From positions 1 to 26,476 of the forward strand of contig JAEZCY010000110.1 in NCBI GenBank assembly GCA_023429845.1: DNA of 26,476 bases, in the 5' to 3' direction. The first letter of the stretch is position 1. The number at the start of each line of letters is the position of its first letter. Position numbers and translations under genes: made by a program. Positions 1 through 8,899 of this stretch are shown piece after piece. The notes beneath the pieces were generated by a model. That model saw only the letters and a program-made list of their open reading frames with translations. It was not told the DNA's origin and made no database searches. This DNA is from Acidobacteriota bacterium. Lineage in GTDB: Bacteria; Acidobacteriota; Vicinamibacteria; Vicinamibacterales; Vicinamibacteraceae.

Positions 1-761
1 GGCAGGATCAGGTTCACTTCGTCGCCGCCCTTGGGCACCATCTCCTGATCCCACAGGTTGCCGTTTGCATCGAACGCGAGGCCGAGCGGGTTCCGATGGC
101 CGTAGGACCAGACCGCGGGGTGGAATCCCTTGTCCACGAGCGGATTGCCCGGTGCGGGCGAGCCATCGGCCTGCAGCCGGAGCACCTTGCCGAGCGTCGC
201 CTTCGGGTCCTGCGCCGGATCGAACTTCTGCCGCTCGCCGGCGGAGAAGAACAGGTGCCCGTCGCCCGAGAAGGCGATGCGGCCGGCGAAATGGCCATCG
301 CCGTCCACATAGGGCGAGGCGCGGAACAGGGCCTCGACCTTCTGCAGGGCCGGCTGATCGCCATCCTCGAAGACGCCGCGGGACAGCACGACGCCCTTGC
401 CGCCGTCGCCCGCTTCCGAGTAGCTGAAGTAGACGAACCGGTTCTTTGCAAACTCCGGGTGCAGCGCAACGTCGAGCAGCCCGCCCTGCCCTTCGCTGGC
501 GACCCGGGGAAGCCCGCTCACGCTCCTGCGCTGCTGGCCGTCTGCCGACACGACGTAGAGGGTGCCGGCCTTCTCGGTGATCAGCATCCGCCCGTCCGGC
601 AGGAACGTCATCGCCCACGGCTACTCGAAGGCGGCGACGACCTGCCCGCGTAACGGCCGGGCGGACGACTGCTGCGCCGCACCCTGCGCCTGCCGTGCCG
701 CGTCCACGGCACAACCGGCGACGAGCGGCGCGAGAAGGGTGCATACCAGGATCGCTCGCAT
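1..761 (-). pseudogene. PQQ-dependent sugar dehydrogenase lipoprotein, broken by in-frame TAG; 3' end outside window
   Basis: On the minus strand an ATG at 761-759 is preceded by a strong Shine-Dalgarno sequence (GGAGGTG at 771-765) and opens a lipoprotein signal peptide with lipobox VAGC, so the mature N-terminus would be Cys17. The frame then meets TAG at 623-621 (codon 47) and stays open in the same frame to the window edge. After the stop it reads PWAMTFLPDGRML, a GQGGLLDVALHPEF block, GHFAGRIAF, a GERQ block, WSYGHRNPLGLAF and GGDEVNLI, which are signatures of the YliI/soluble aldose dehydrogenase beta-propeller family. Such enzymes oxidise sugars in the periplasm using PQQ. The family normally has a residue such as His directly before the PW, so one codon has become a stop. 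One base change from CAG (Gln) or TAC (Tyr) would explain it, as would a base-call error. Restart at the ATG four codons downstream would lose the lipidation signal and has no visible ribosome site. The family call is firm; whether the gene is dead is uncertain. Confidence 0.8.
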
Positions 762-823
762 CTTCACCTCCGAGGAGCCCAAGCCTATCCGCACCGGGGT
801 CCTTGCGTCACCCCTTGCTCACG

Positions 824-3502
824 CTACATCGCGGGCCCGAGCAACACCGCGTTCAGGAACAGCAGCTGCGTGGCCTCGGAGAAGCCGCGGTTGTTCGGGT
901 CGTCGGTGAACGACACGACGTGCCCACGCCCCACCGGCTGGTGGATGAGGTAGGGCTTGCCCGGCAGCTCCTCCTGCGATTCCTCCCAGACGATGCCGCT
1001 CGCCACGAGATCGCCCTTCGGGGCGAAGTGCACGACGTTGCGGCCCTTGTCGAGCGTGATCGGCGAGAACACCCGCTGCCCCTGGACGTTGACGGGCACG
1101 GACGCGTCGAGGCCGCTGCTCAGCCAGTGCTCGGTGTCGACCACCGTGTTGAGGATGGCGCCCGGCACGAGCGTCGGCAGTTCCCGTGTCGGCGTCACGG
1201 CGGTGCCGATGTCGATCGGCTGCGACGGTGCCGCGGCACTCGAGGGGCGCGCGCCCGGCGCGCCACCCGTGATGGGCGCCCCACCCTTCCATTCCGCTGT
1301 CGTGCCCAGAAGACCGGTGCCCTCCGCCGTCGCCCACCGCGTCGCGTCGCCCACGGTGACGAGGGTCCCGCCCGCGCTCACCCAGTCCTGAAGCCGCCGG
1401 ACGAGATCCGGACCAATGCCAGGCGTGTAGGTGCCCGAGGGCAGCACCACGACGTCGAACTCGGCGAGATTCACGCGTCCGAGACTGGCGACCCGCACCG
1501 CAGAGGGCACGAGGCCGAACCGCCGTTCCAGCACGTACCGCGCCCAGCCGGCCGACAGACCCGTGGCTGGCGCGTCCCAGGCCAGCAGCACGCGGGGCAG
1601 CTTCAGGGACTGGACCTGATTGCTGCCGAGCGAAATGCCACGCTCGACGAACCCGCTGTCTACCGCAACCACCTCGGCACCGTGTCGGCTCGCGACGGCG
1701 CCGAGCGTGCCGGCGAGATCGACCCCGGCGTGATCGGCGACGCGCACGATGGCGGTGCCGACCGGGTACGTGCGGCCTCCGACGGTGAAGCTCTCAGCCG
1801 CCACGCGCACCTTCAGCCCCTCACCAAGGCCAGCGGTCACGGCGGCGGCGGTGGAGGCGTTCCACGGCAGCACGTACGCCACACGCGCGCCGCTCAGGGT
1901 TGCGCTCGTTGTCGCCGCGTCCGGCCGCCATGCCTCGGTCTCCACACCGAGTGCCTGCGTCACCCGCAGCGTCTCCACGTCGTAGAGCAGCGGCAGGCTC
2001 CATGCCGTGACGTCGTAGATCTGATCGGGCTGCCGTCGCAGCCGCCGCTCGGCCTGCGCCTTGACGAAATCGGCAGGCAACTCCGTGCGCTCGTCGAGCA
2101 GGTTGCGCACGAGGCGCCCTGCCGGCTGGCCATGCGGCACGACGAGCGTGCCTGCCGGCACCGGCCGCCCCTGTACCGTCGCCGGCGCCGTGGTGCGCCG
2201 GATCTCGATGCCGTTGCGGTGCAGCAGCGTCGCGAGATGCCGCGTGCGGCCGGCGTCCCCGTTGTCGAGCAGGACGTAGTGCCTCGCGGTGGCGCTCCGC
2301 TCGCCTTCCTCGACCGCGCTGCGGCGGAACGCGACGAACGTGCGGAGCCACGCCTCCCGGTTGCTGGCGGCCGTCGCCGCGGTGGTCAGGGCCGCGGTGA
2401 AGTGCTCGACGATGCCGTCCATGTAGGTGAGGAGGCTGCCGTCCTGGCGCCGCCAGGCGAGTCCGCGGGCCGATGACTTCTCGAACGTCATGCCGATCGC
2501 GCCCTGCGCCATCGGCCACGACACGCCATAGCCCGGGTAGAACGCATCGAACACTTCGCTCGTGAAGTACGGGAACCCGCGTTCGTCGAACGCGCTCGCG
2601 ATCGCCCGGCCCAGCGTGTCGACGGCCTGCTGCTGCGCTGGCGTGGTGTGCGGGTTGCTCGGCACGGCGTTCGGCGGGAAGTAGTACGTGCTCTCGCCGC
2701 CCATCTCGTGCAGGTCCACGACGACATGCGGCATCCACTCGAGCAGCGCCGCCACGCGCCCCCGGCTCTCGGGCTGCGTCTGCGCAAACCAGTCGCGGTT
2801 CAGATCGAAGAAGTAATGGTTGCCGCGTCCGCCGGGCCATGGCTCGTCGTGCTCGGCCGAGATCGGATGCGCGTCGGGCACCGCCGCCCGCGCGCTCCGC
2901 GTCCCCTGTGCCATGCGGGCGCGGCCATCGGGGTTCTGCAGCGGGTCGATGAGCACGATCGCGTGCTCGCGAATCGCGTCCACCCGCGGGTCGTTGGTCA
3001 CGGCCAGCAGGTGATAGGCCTCGAGCAGCGCGGCACCGGCCGGCGAGATTTCGTTGCCGTGCACGCTGTGCAGCAGCGCCACCACCACCGGCGTGCGTGA
3101 CACGAGCGCATCGGCCTCGCCGGCCGGGAGCCCGCGCGGATCGGCAAGCCGGCGGAGATCGCGCTTGATGTCGTCGAGCGCCGCGATGCGCGCTGGCGCA
3201 GCCACCGCCAGGAGGTGCAGCGGCCGACCTTCCCACGTGCGTCCGTACTCCACGAGCCGCGTGCGTGTGGGTGCGGCCGCCGCAAGCGCGCGGAGGTACA
3301 TCGTCATCTCCTCCGGCGTCGTGACCTCCTCGCCGTGGTCGTGTCCAACCACCTGCTTCAGCGTGGGAACCGACGAGTCGTACCGGAAGGCCGCGAGGGT
3401 CGCCTGGCGGTCCTGCGCCGTGCCCGTCGCCGGCAGGAGCGCGGTCAACGCGCCCAGCAGCGACAGGACCGTGAATCGATGTACCAGCGAATGTCCGATC
3501 AC
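824..3502 (-). CDS. Secreted M14-family zinc carboxypeptidase
   Basis: The protein has 892 residues and starts with GTG, 10 bases after the stop of the S9 peptidase gene; a GGAG in the end of that gene can serve as its ribosome site. Residues 1-29 form a signal peptide (cleavage likely after TGTAQ). The M14 catalytic domain covers about 60-370. Zinc ligands fit H148 and E151 (in HGNE) and H265 (DLHEMGG). NPDGR at 190-194 and the NR pair in DLNRDW (233-238) fit substrate binding, and E341 fits the general base. The C-terminal half is an accessory region; residues about 636-720 look like a class I glutamine-amidotransferase-like fold (DVVVLPSGTY) without a clear catalytic triad. Large M14 proteins of this shape are common in Acidobacteriota and Bacteroidota and trim C-terminal residues from peptides. 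Position behind the transporter and S9 peptidase genes suggests joint peptide degradation. The exact substrate is unknown. Confidence 0.9.
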   Translation of the reverse strand: MIGHSLVHRFTVLSLLGALTALLPATGTAQDRQATLAAFRYDSSVPTLKQVVGHDHGEEVTTPEEMTMYLRALAAAAPTRTRLVEYGRTWEGRPLHLLAVAAPARIAALDDIKRDLRRLADPRGLPAGEADALVSRTPVVVALLHSVHGNEISPAGAALLEAYHLLAVTNDPRVDAIREHAIVLIDPLQNPDGRARMAQGTRSARAAVPDAHPISAEHDEPWPGGRGNHYFFDLNRDWFAQTQPESRGRVAALLEWMPHVVVDLHEMGGESTYYFPPNAVPSNPHTTPAQQQAVDTLGRAIASAFDERGFPYFTSEVFDAFYPGYGVSWPMAQGAIGMTFEKSSARGLAWRRQDGSLLTYMDGIVEHFTAALTTAATAASNREAWLRTFVAFRRSAVEEGERSATARHYVLLDNGDAGRTRHLATLLHRNGIEIRRTTAPATVQGRPVPAGTLVVPHGQPAGRLVRNLLDERTELPADFVKAQAERRLRRQPDQIYDVTAWSLPLLYDVETLRVTQALGVETEAWRPDAATTSATLSGARVAYVLPWNASTAAAVTAGLGEGLKVRVAAESFTVGGRTYPVGTAIVRVADHAGVDLAGTLGAVASRHGAEVVAVDSGFVERGISLGSNQVQSLKLPRVLLAWDAPATGLSAGWARYVLERRFGLVPSAVRVASLGRVNLAEFDVVVLPSGTYTPGIGPDLVRRLQDWVSAGGTLVTVGDATRWATAEGTGLLGTTAEWKGGAPITGGAPGARPSSAAAPSQPIDIGTAVTPTRELPTLVPGAILNTVVDTEHWLSSGLDASVPVNVQGQRVFSPITLDKGRNVVHFAPKGDLVASGIVWEESQEELPGKPYLIHQPVGRGHVVSFTDDPNNRGFSEATQLLFLNAVLLGPAM

Positions 3503-3512
3503 TGTGACGTGC

Positions 3513-5591
3513 CTACTCCTGACTGCTTGCCGTGGCCGTGGAGGGTGCGCCGCCGGTCGGCTGGAGGTACCTGCCGTACCACGCGAGGTAGCGTTCGAGG
3601 CGATCCCTCAGGTACGGCACCCGTGTGAGGCTGTGATTCTGCCCTGGATAGACCACGAGCTGGGTCGGCACGCGCAGCGTCTTCAGCGCCTGGTACATCT
3701 GCTCGCTGCCGAGGATCGGCACGTTGAAGTCGTTCTGGCCGCCCATGAAGAGCGTCGGAGTCGTGATGCGGTTGGCCTTGAAGAACGGATACGAGTACTT
3801 CACCCACAGATCGAGGTTCTCCCAGGGCGGGCCGAACTCGCTGTCGTACAGGTACGTGTACTGGTCGTGCCCGTAGAGCGAGATGTGGTTGGCGCTGCCG
3901 GCGCCGCTGATGGCCGCCTTGAAGCGCGTGTCACTGGCGATCACGTAGTCGGTGAGCACGCCGCCGTAGCTCCAGCCACCCACCCCGAGTCGATTCGGGT
4001 CGGCGATGCCGTTGGCGACGACGTGGTCGGCCGCGGCCAGCACGTCCTTCACCTCGAGGTTGCCCCAGTCGGCAAAGATGGACTCCTGGAATGCGGCGCC
4101 GCGTCCGGAGCTGCCACGGTAGTTGACGTTGACCACGGCATAGCCATTGGCCGCGAAGATCTGCCGTTCGAAGTTGAACGTGTGTGCGTCCTGCGATGTT
4201 GGTCCGCCGTGCAGGCGCAGCAGCGTCGGGTAGCGCTGGCCGGCCACGTAGCCAACAGGCCTGGTCAGCAGGCCGCGGATGTCGGCGCCGTCCGAGCTCT
4301 TGAAGGCGATGTCTTCCGCCGGCTGGATCTGCACCGTGGACAGCCACGCCTCGTTGTGCGTCGTCAGCTTGCGCAGCGCGCCGCCCTCGAACGCGTACAG
4401 CTCCGCCGGCTCGATCGACGTCGCGGCGGTCACCACCGTTCGCCCCTTCGCGTGCGTGGGGCTCCCGACGACGCGCTGACCGGAAACGAGGCGCTCGACA
4501 CGGCCGCCGTCGGCCGACACGCGGGCCAGGTACACGGTGCGGTCATCGGCCACCGTGAAGACGAGCGAGGCGCCGTCTGCCGAGAACTGCGCGCTCGAGA
4601 CGCTGCGATCGAGGTCCGCCGTGAGCAGACGCGGCGCGGCACTCCCGTCCGCGGCGACGACTGCCAGCTTCGTCACGCTGTGGAAGTCCATGCGTGGTTC
4701 GCTGCCCTGTCCGTACGCGATCCACCGACCGTCCGGGCTCCACACCACCCCGTCGCCACGGCCCGTGCCGCCGTCGCGCCCCGCGAAGGTGGTGAGGCGG
4801 CGGGACTTCGAGCCCGCACGCGCCTCCACGACGAAGACGTCGTCGTTGCGTGTCCGGTCCCACTCGTCGTCGTGGTTGCTGACGAAGGCGATGCGCGTGC
4901 CGTCGGGTGACCAGCTCGGGCTGCTCTCCTCGAACGGACCGTTGGCGTTGGCGTCGGCCGTGAGCAACTCCTCCTGCTGCGTCTCGACGTCGAAGAGCGA
5001 GATCCGGCTGCGTCCGCGCTCGGTGAGGTAGGTCTGCCCGTCGCGCTTGAACTGATAGGCGTCGAGCACGAAGGGCGGCGGTGGCGTGCCGGGGCGCTGG
5101 CCGCGCTCCTCGGGCTCGCCGGCATTGGGGTCGCCGTGCCGGCGGACGAGTGCGAGCCGACGGCTGTCGGGCGCCCACTCGAAGGACGTGACGCCGCCCT
5201 TGATGCGCGTGAGTTGCCGGGCCTCGCCGCCGCTGCTCGGGAGCAGCCAGACCTGCGTGCCCTTGGCCGGTCCGGGACGCGACGACAGGAACGCGAGGAA
5301 GCGGCCGTCCGGGCTCCACTTCGGCGACGTCTCGTTCTCGGGCGTGAACGTGAGCTGCGTGCGCGCGCTGCCGTCGTAGCGCACCTTCCACAGGTCGGTG
5401 TTGCGCTTGTCGCCGGCCACGTCCCAGGTGGTGAGCGTGTAGGTCACCCATTCGCCGTCGGGTGACAGCTCGGGGCCCGCGACGTCCTGGACGGCGAACT
5501 GGTCGTCGATCGTGACCGGCCGTCGCTGGGCGGCGGCCGACGTCGCGAGGGTGAGTGCGAGAAGCGCGGCGAATGTGGTTCTGATCGTCAT
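3513..5591 (-). CDS. Secreted S9-family (prolyl oligopeptidase-type) serine peptidase
   Basis: The protein has 692 residues. Residues 1-22 form a signal peptide ending TSAAAQ. Residues about 25-420 hold repeated LSPDGEW/WSPDGRF/WSPDGTR blades of a WD40-like beta-propeller, and about 430-680 an alpha/beta-hydrolase domain. The catalytic triad fits S541 (GGWSYGG), D621 (GGQNDFNVP) and H653 (YPGQNHSL). This layout is typical of the S9C acylaminoacyl-peptidase or dipeptidyl-peptidase-like group, in which the propeller limits access to short peptides. The start ATG lies 9 bases after the stop of the TonB-dependent transporter gene and the stop lies 10 bases before the M14 gene, so the three are probably co-transcribed. 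The ribosome site is weak (GAGACG), which suggests translational coupling. No truncation or missing catalytic residue is seen. Confidence 0.93.
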   Translation of the reverse strand: MTIRTTFAALLALTLATSAAAQRRPVTIDDQFAVQDVAGPELSPDGEWVTYTLTTWDVAGDKRNTDLWKVRYDGSARTQLTFTPENETSPKWSPDGRFLAFLSSRPGPAKGTQVWLLPSSGGEARQLTRIKGGVTSFEWAPDSRRLALVRRHGDPNAGEPEERGQRPGTPPPPFVLDAYQFKRDGQTYLTERGRSRISLFDVETQQEELLTADANANGPFEESSPSWSPDGTRIAFVSNHDDEWDRTRNDDVFVVEARAGSKSRRLTTFAGRDGGTGRGDGVVWSPDGRWIAYGQGSEPRMDFHSVTKLAVVAADGSAAPRLLTADLDRSVSSAQFSADGASLVFTVADDRTVYLARVSADGGRVERLVSGQRVVGSPTHAKGRTVVTAATSIEPAELYAFEGGALRKLTTHNEAWLSTVQIQPAEDIAFKSSDGADIRGLLTRPVGYVAGQRYPTLLRLHGGPTSQDAHTFNFERQIFAANGYAVVNVNYRGSSGRGAAFQESIFADWGNLEVKDVLAAADHVVANGIADPNRLGVGGWSYGGVLTDYVIASDTRFKAAISGAGSANHISLYGHDQYTYLYDSEFGPPWENLDLWVKYSYPFFKANRITTPTLFMGGQNDFNVPILGSEQMYQALKTLRVPTQLVVYPGQNHSLTRVPYLRDRLERYLAWYGRYLQPTGGAPSTATASSQE

Positions 5592-5600
5592 GGCTGCGTC

Positions 5601-8321
5601 TCAGAAGTTGAAGCGGAAGCCGAGCTCGACCTGTCGCGGCGTCGCGCCGGTGGCCAGGCCAGTCGGCCTGCCGAATGTCGCGGAGGTGAGCGTGCCGTTC
5701 GGGGTGCCGAGGTTGGCCCGGTTCAGCGCATTGAAGGCCTCGACGAAGCCCTCGAGCGAGTAGCGCCCGATTCGGAGGAACTTCGACAACCGGAGATCGA
5801 GCTGCACGAAGTCCGGCCCACGGTTCGCGTTGCGTGCGAGATTGCCGACGCGTCCCGTGAAGCCGGCAAAGTAGGTGGCCTTGTCTGTCGGGTCGCCACC
5901 TGGCACGGCGAGATCCGGACGGTCGTTGACGCTCTGGTCGCCGTTGTTGTCGGACCCGGTCGTCACGTTCCACGGCAAGCCGCTGCGTGCCTGCAGCAGA
6001 CCGGCCACCTGGAACCCATAGGGCAGGGCCCACACGGCGGAGGCGACGACCTGGTGGCGCCTGTCGTTGGTGGCCGCCGCCTTCTCGGCTGCGGGGTCGT
6101 ACGCGTTCTGCGCGACGAAACCGAAGTCCTCGACGTTGCGTTCGGCCTTCGACAGCGTGTACGACACGTTGAAGCTCGGTCCGCGGCCGCCGAGGCGCCG
6201 TTCGAGCGACACCAGCAGCGAGTCGGTCCAGCTCCGTCCGGTGGTCTGGTACTGCACGATGCGCAGGTAGGCCGGGTCGGGGCGGACGGTGGTGCCGGGC
6301 AGCGGTGCGTTGATGTCCACCGCGTTGAACAGGTCGTAGCCGAGGGTGCGCACCGCATCCACGCTGACGGCCAGGCCGCGGGCGATCTCGCGGCGGACGC
6401 CGACGCTCGTCGTACGGGTCTGCGGCGTCGTGAACTCGGGCGCCGCCACCGTGATGCTCGGCCGGGCGGCCGCGATGGTGCCGCCGTCATACGGGTCAGG
6501 GAAGCCCGGGTTCAGCACCGTGACGTTCTGGGAACGCGCCGAGTTGCTGATGTTGCCCGAGATGTTGTTGAAGCCCTGATCGTAGTAGATGCCGAAACCG
6601 CCGCGCACTACCGTGCGACCGTCCTCGGTGGCGGTCCACGTCGCGCCGACCCGCGGCGAGAAGTTGTTCAGGTCCTGGTCCACCTCCACGGCGCGCGCCT
6701 TGGCGAAGATCGTCTCGGTGTCGAAGCGCAGGCCGGCGTTGACGGTCAGCCTGTTGTGCGCCCGCCACGTGTCCTGCACGAACGCGGAGTAGATCTCGTT
6801 GCGGCGCGGGTCGAACCAGTCGCCGATGGTCTGCGTGTACTGGAACGGGTAGGTCGAGCGATCGTCCGGGTTGAACGGCGCATCGGTGCGGAAGGTGAAG
6901 GTGCCGTCCTTGTTGCCGAGGAAGTACGTGTCCTGGCGGTCGAACTGCAGGTCGACGCCCGCCTTGAGCTCGTGACGCCCGATCGTGTGCGACAGCGTGT
7001 CCACCACCTGGTAGCGCACGGCGTCCCAACCCTGCGGCATGTTGCTGGCCTTGCCGAGGTTGATCGACGGACGGCTGATGCTGAAGCCGAGCGGATCGGC
7101 ATAGCGATCCACGGTCCAGTGCATGGCTGTCGTCCCGGCCAGCACGCGCACTTCATTGACGGTGCGCGGCGACAGGATGGACGTCAGCGTCGCGACGCCG
7201 TCCTGGAACTTCTGCTTCTGGTCGTTGCCCCGCTCGAACGGGTTCAGGCCGCCGATGCCGGCGCCGGTGATCCGCGTGTCGTCGTACCGGTAGCGCACAC
7301 CGAGGCGGTGGTCACGCGGCAGCTGCAGCTCGCTCTTGACGAAGTACTGGTCACGCCCCGTGTTCTCGGCGTGCTCGCGGTCGTTCACCGGGACGAGCGG
7401 CGACGTGACGACGTTGGTCGTCTCGCTGCGCTGCAGCTCGTACGACCCGAAGTAGTGCCACACGTTCCTGACGAACGGACCACCCAGGAAGCCGCCGCCC
7501 CGCTGCTCGCTGAACGGCGCGCTGCCGGATCCCTGTGCCTTGGCGAAGGGGTTGCGCGCGTCGAAGCTGTCGTCGCGATGGAAGGCGAAGACGCGCCCCT
7601 CGACCTTGTTGGTGCCCGACCGCGTGACGACGTTGACGAGCGCGCCGGACGCCAGCCCGTGCTCGGCCGAGAACTGGTTCGTGTAGATGACGTACTCGCG
7701 AACCGATTCGAGCGAGAAGTTGCCGCGCGTGCCGGCAATGCCCTGCTCGTCGTTGCTCGTGCCGTCCACGACGATGCTGTTGTTGCGCGTCAGCTGGCCA
7801 CCCGAACTGATGCCGCCGCCACCCACCCCGGTCACGCCGGGCGCCAGGCGCGCCAGTGCCGCGAAGTCGCGGCCGGCGAGCGGCAGATCGTCGAGTTGCG
7901 CCTTGGTCACCGTGGTACCGAGCGCGTTCGAAGACGGGTCCACGAGGGGCGTCTCGGCGGCCACCGTCACGGCTTCGGACAAGCCGGCCACGCCGAGCCG
8001 CACATCCACCGCGGCCGTCTGCCCGACGGTGAGCACGATGCCGGTGCGCGCGAACGGCGCGAAGCCGTCGAGGGACGCCGCGACGTCGTAGGTGCCGGGA
8101 GGCAGCGCCGTGAGGCGATAGAGTCCCGCCTCGTCGGAGGGCACCTCACGCGACAGTCCCGTGTCGACGTTGGTGGCCTTCACCACCACGCCGGGGACGA
8201 TGCCGCCCTGGTCGTCCCGCACCACACCCTGCAGAACAGCGCTCGTCACCTGAGCGGTGGCAAGTGTCGCCCAGCCCACGGCAAGCAGGGCGAGCACCGA
8301 TATCCGTACTGCGGTCTTCAT
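5601..8321 (-). CDS. TonB-dependent outer-membrane transporter with carboxypeptidase-regulatory-like N-terminus (Oar-like)
   Basis: The chosen start gives 906 residues and has a good Shine-Dalgarno sequence (AAAGGAAG, just upstream); a start 17 codons earlier is possible but adds a non-signal-like leader. Residues 1-24 form a signal peptide (TLATAQ). Residues about 27-115 read as a carboxypeptidase-regulatory-like beta-sandwich (LQGVVRDDQGGIVPGV, with YRLTALPPGTYDV). A plug domain follows (about 130-260, with VVDGTSNDEQ and GGALVNVVTRSGTN-type motifs), then a long beta-barrel ending in Phe (FRFNF), the usual Bam recognition residue. The protein sits in the outer membrane. Oar-like receptors are numerous in Acidobacteriota and import large or oligomeric nutrients using TonB energy. 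The two secreted peptidases directly downstream suggest peptides or proteins as substrate; that link is an inference. The gene appears to be the first of its operon. Confidence 0.92.
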   Translation of the reverse strand: MKTAVRISVLALLAVGWATLATAQVTSAVLQGVVRDDQGGIVPGVVVKATNVDTGLSREVPSDEAGLYRLTALPPGTYDVAASLDGFAPFARTGIVLTVGQTAAVDVRLGVAGLSEAVTVAAETPLVDPSSNALGTTVTKAQLDDLPLAGRDFAALARLAPGVTGVGGGGISSGGQLTRNNSIVVDGTSNDEQGIAGTRGNFSLESVREYVIYTNQFSAEHGLASGALVNVVTRSGTNKVEGRVFAFHRDDSFDARNPFAKAQGSGSAPFSEQRGGGFLGGPFVRNVWHYFGSYELQRSETTNVVTSPLVPVNDREHAENTGRDQYFVKSELQLPRDHRLGVRYRYDDTRITGAGIGGLNPFERGNDQKQKFQDGVATLTSILSPRTVNEVRVLAGTTAMHWTVDRYADPLGFSISRPSINLGKASNMPQGWDAVRYQVVDTLSHTIGRHELKAGVDLQFDRQDTYFLGNKDGTFTFRTDAPFNPDDRSTYPFQYTQTIGDWFDPRRNEIYSAFVQDTWRAHNRLTVNAGLRFDTETIFAKARAVEVDQDLNNFSPRVGATWTATEDGRTVVRGGFGIYYDQGFNNISGNISNSARSQNVTVLNPGFPDPYDGGTIAAARPSITVAAPEFTTPQTRTTSVGVRREIARGLAVSVDAVRTLGYDLFNAVDINAPLPGTTVRPDPAYLRIVQYQTTGRSWTDSLLVSLERRLGGRGPSFNVSYTLSKAERNVEDFGFVAQNAYDPAAEKAAATNDRRHQVVASAVWALPYGFQVAGLLQARSGLPWNVTTGSDNNGDQSVNDRPDLAVPGGDPTDKATYFAGFTGRVGNLARNANRGPDFVQLDLRLSKFLRIGRYSLEGFVEAFNALNRANLGTPNGTLTSATFGRPTGLATGATPRQVELGFRFNF

Positions 8322-8766
8322 CGTCTTCCTTTCAGATCCGAGCGGTGCGTCGCAGGCCCCTCGGCTGCTCACGCGTCCCGCCGCTCGTCGGTCCGCCCGA
8401 CAGACGACGATCAGCGGCTCCGTCGGCAGCGCTCACGCGGACTCTGGCTTCCGTAAGCGGAAAGCCACACGTCGTCTGCGCGGAGACACATCAGGACGAA
8501 TCCGACGGCCGTCCGGCGCCGGGGTCGTATGCGAAGTTGAAGGGGAGGCTCGCGGCCTGGCTGGCCACGAGTACCGCTGCTAGCGGCTACAACAACAGCA
8601 GCGGCGCGACAGGGTGCGACACGGCAGGGTGGCGCTGGTCACCGTCGGGCAATACATGCACCGTACGATACACGTGGAGGCGACACATCACACGCGCGGC
8701 CTGCGTCATATGATGGCGCGGCGGTGCGCCGGCGCCCGTGCCGAACGGCGATGCCGCATGCTCCAG
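8322..8766. promoter_or_regulatory. Divergent intergenic region between the TonB-transporter operon and the tRNA-like gene
   Basis: I see no convincing gene in these 445 bases; the open frames crossing it are Arg-rich and lack ribosome sites. It should hold the promoter of the minus-strand transporter operon and of the plus-strand tRNA-like gene. Two details are visible. TTCCG at 8449-8453 and CGGAA at 8458-8462 form an inverted repeat around TAAG, extended by GGC/GCC with a bulged A (8446-8466), which could be an operator or hairpin. TATGAT at 8709-8714 matches five of six bases of a sigma-70 -10 box and lies about 50 bases before the tRNA-like gene, but no good -35 box is found at the right distance. 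Confidence 0.4.
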
Positions 8767-8859
8767 GACCGGTGGAGGGAGCTGGGCTCCCCGCGGGCTG
8801 CAAACCCGTTGGGCGCGCCGCCTGGCGGCCGCTGCTGCGTTCGATTCGCAGGCCGGTCT
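8767..8859 (+). tRNA. Unusual long-variable-arm tRNA-like gene, anticodon GCA, selenocysteine-tRNA-like body
   Basis: A complete cloverleaf can be drawn by hand. The acceptor stem is GACCGGT (8767-8773) with GCCGGTC (8852-8858), seven pairs including one G-U, and U73 is at 8859. The linker is GGA. The D-stem is GGGAG/CTCCC (8777-8781/8787-8791), closing a loop of only five bases (CTGGG). The anticodon stem is 8793-8797/8805-8809 (one G-U), with loop CTGCAAA and anticodon GCA at 8800-8802. A 25-base variable region (8810-8834) folds into an arm of about 8-9 pairs with one bulged C. The T-stem CTGCG/CGCAG (8835-8839/8847-8851) encloses the consensus loop TTCGATT. A long variable arm together with a long D-stem and tiny D-loop is a tRNA-Sec feature, and CTGCAAA differs by one base from the usual tRNA-Sec loop CTTCAAA. 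A G-U pair 8766-8859 would extend the acceptor to eight pairs, the tRNA-Sec length. U73 and GCA instead suggest cysteine identity. U8 is missing and CCA is not encoded, so it may be a minor, recoding or degenerate tRNA. Confidence 0.62.
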
Positions 8860-8899
8860 CTCCGTGCGCGTTGGCGTGGCCGCACGTCGCCGCGTCCGA

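Noticed and set aside
6054..8456. Plus-strand open frame of 800 codons opposite the TonB-dependent transporter
   Set aside because: It is Arg/Val/His-rich without domain motifs or a ribosome site, and the opposite strand encodes a complete, motif-rich transporter. Long antisense frames are expected in such G+C-rich DNA.
8767..8859. The odd tRNA as suppressor of the TAG at 621 or the TGA at 22552
   Set aside because: Its anticodon GCA reads UGC/UGU, not UAG or UGA, so a direct link is not supported.
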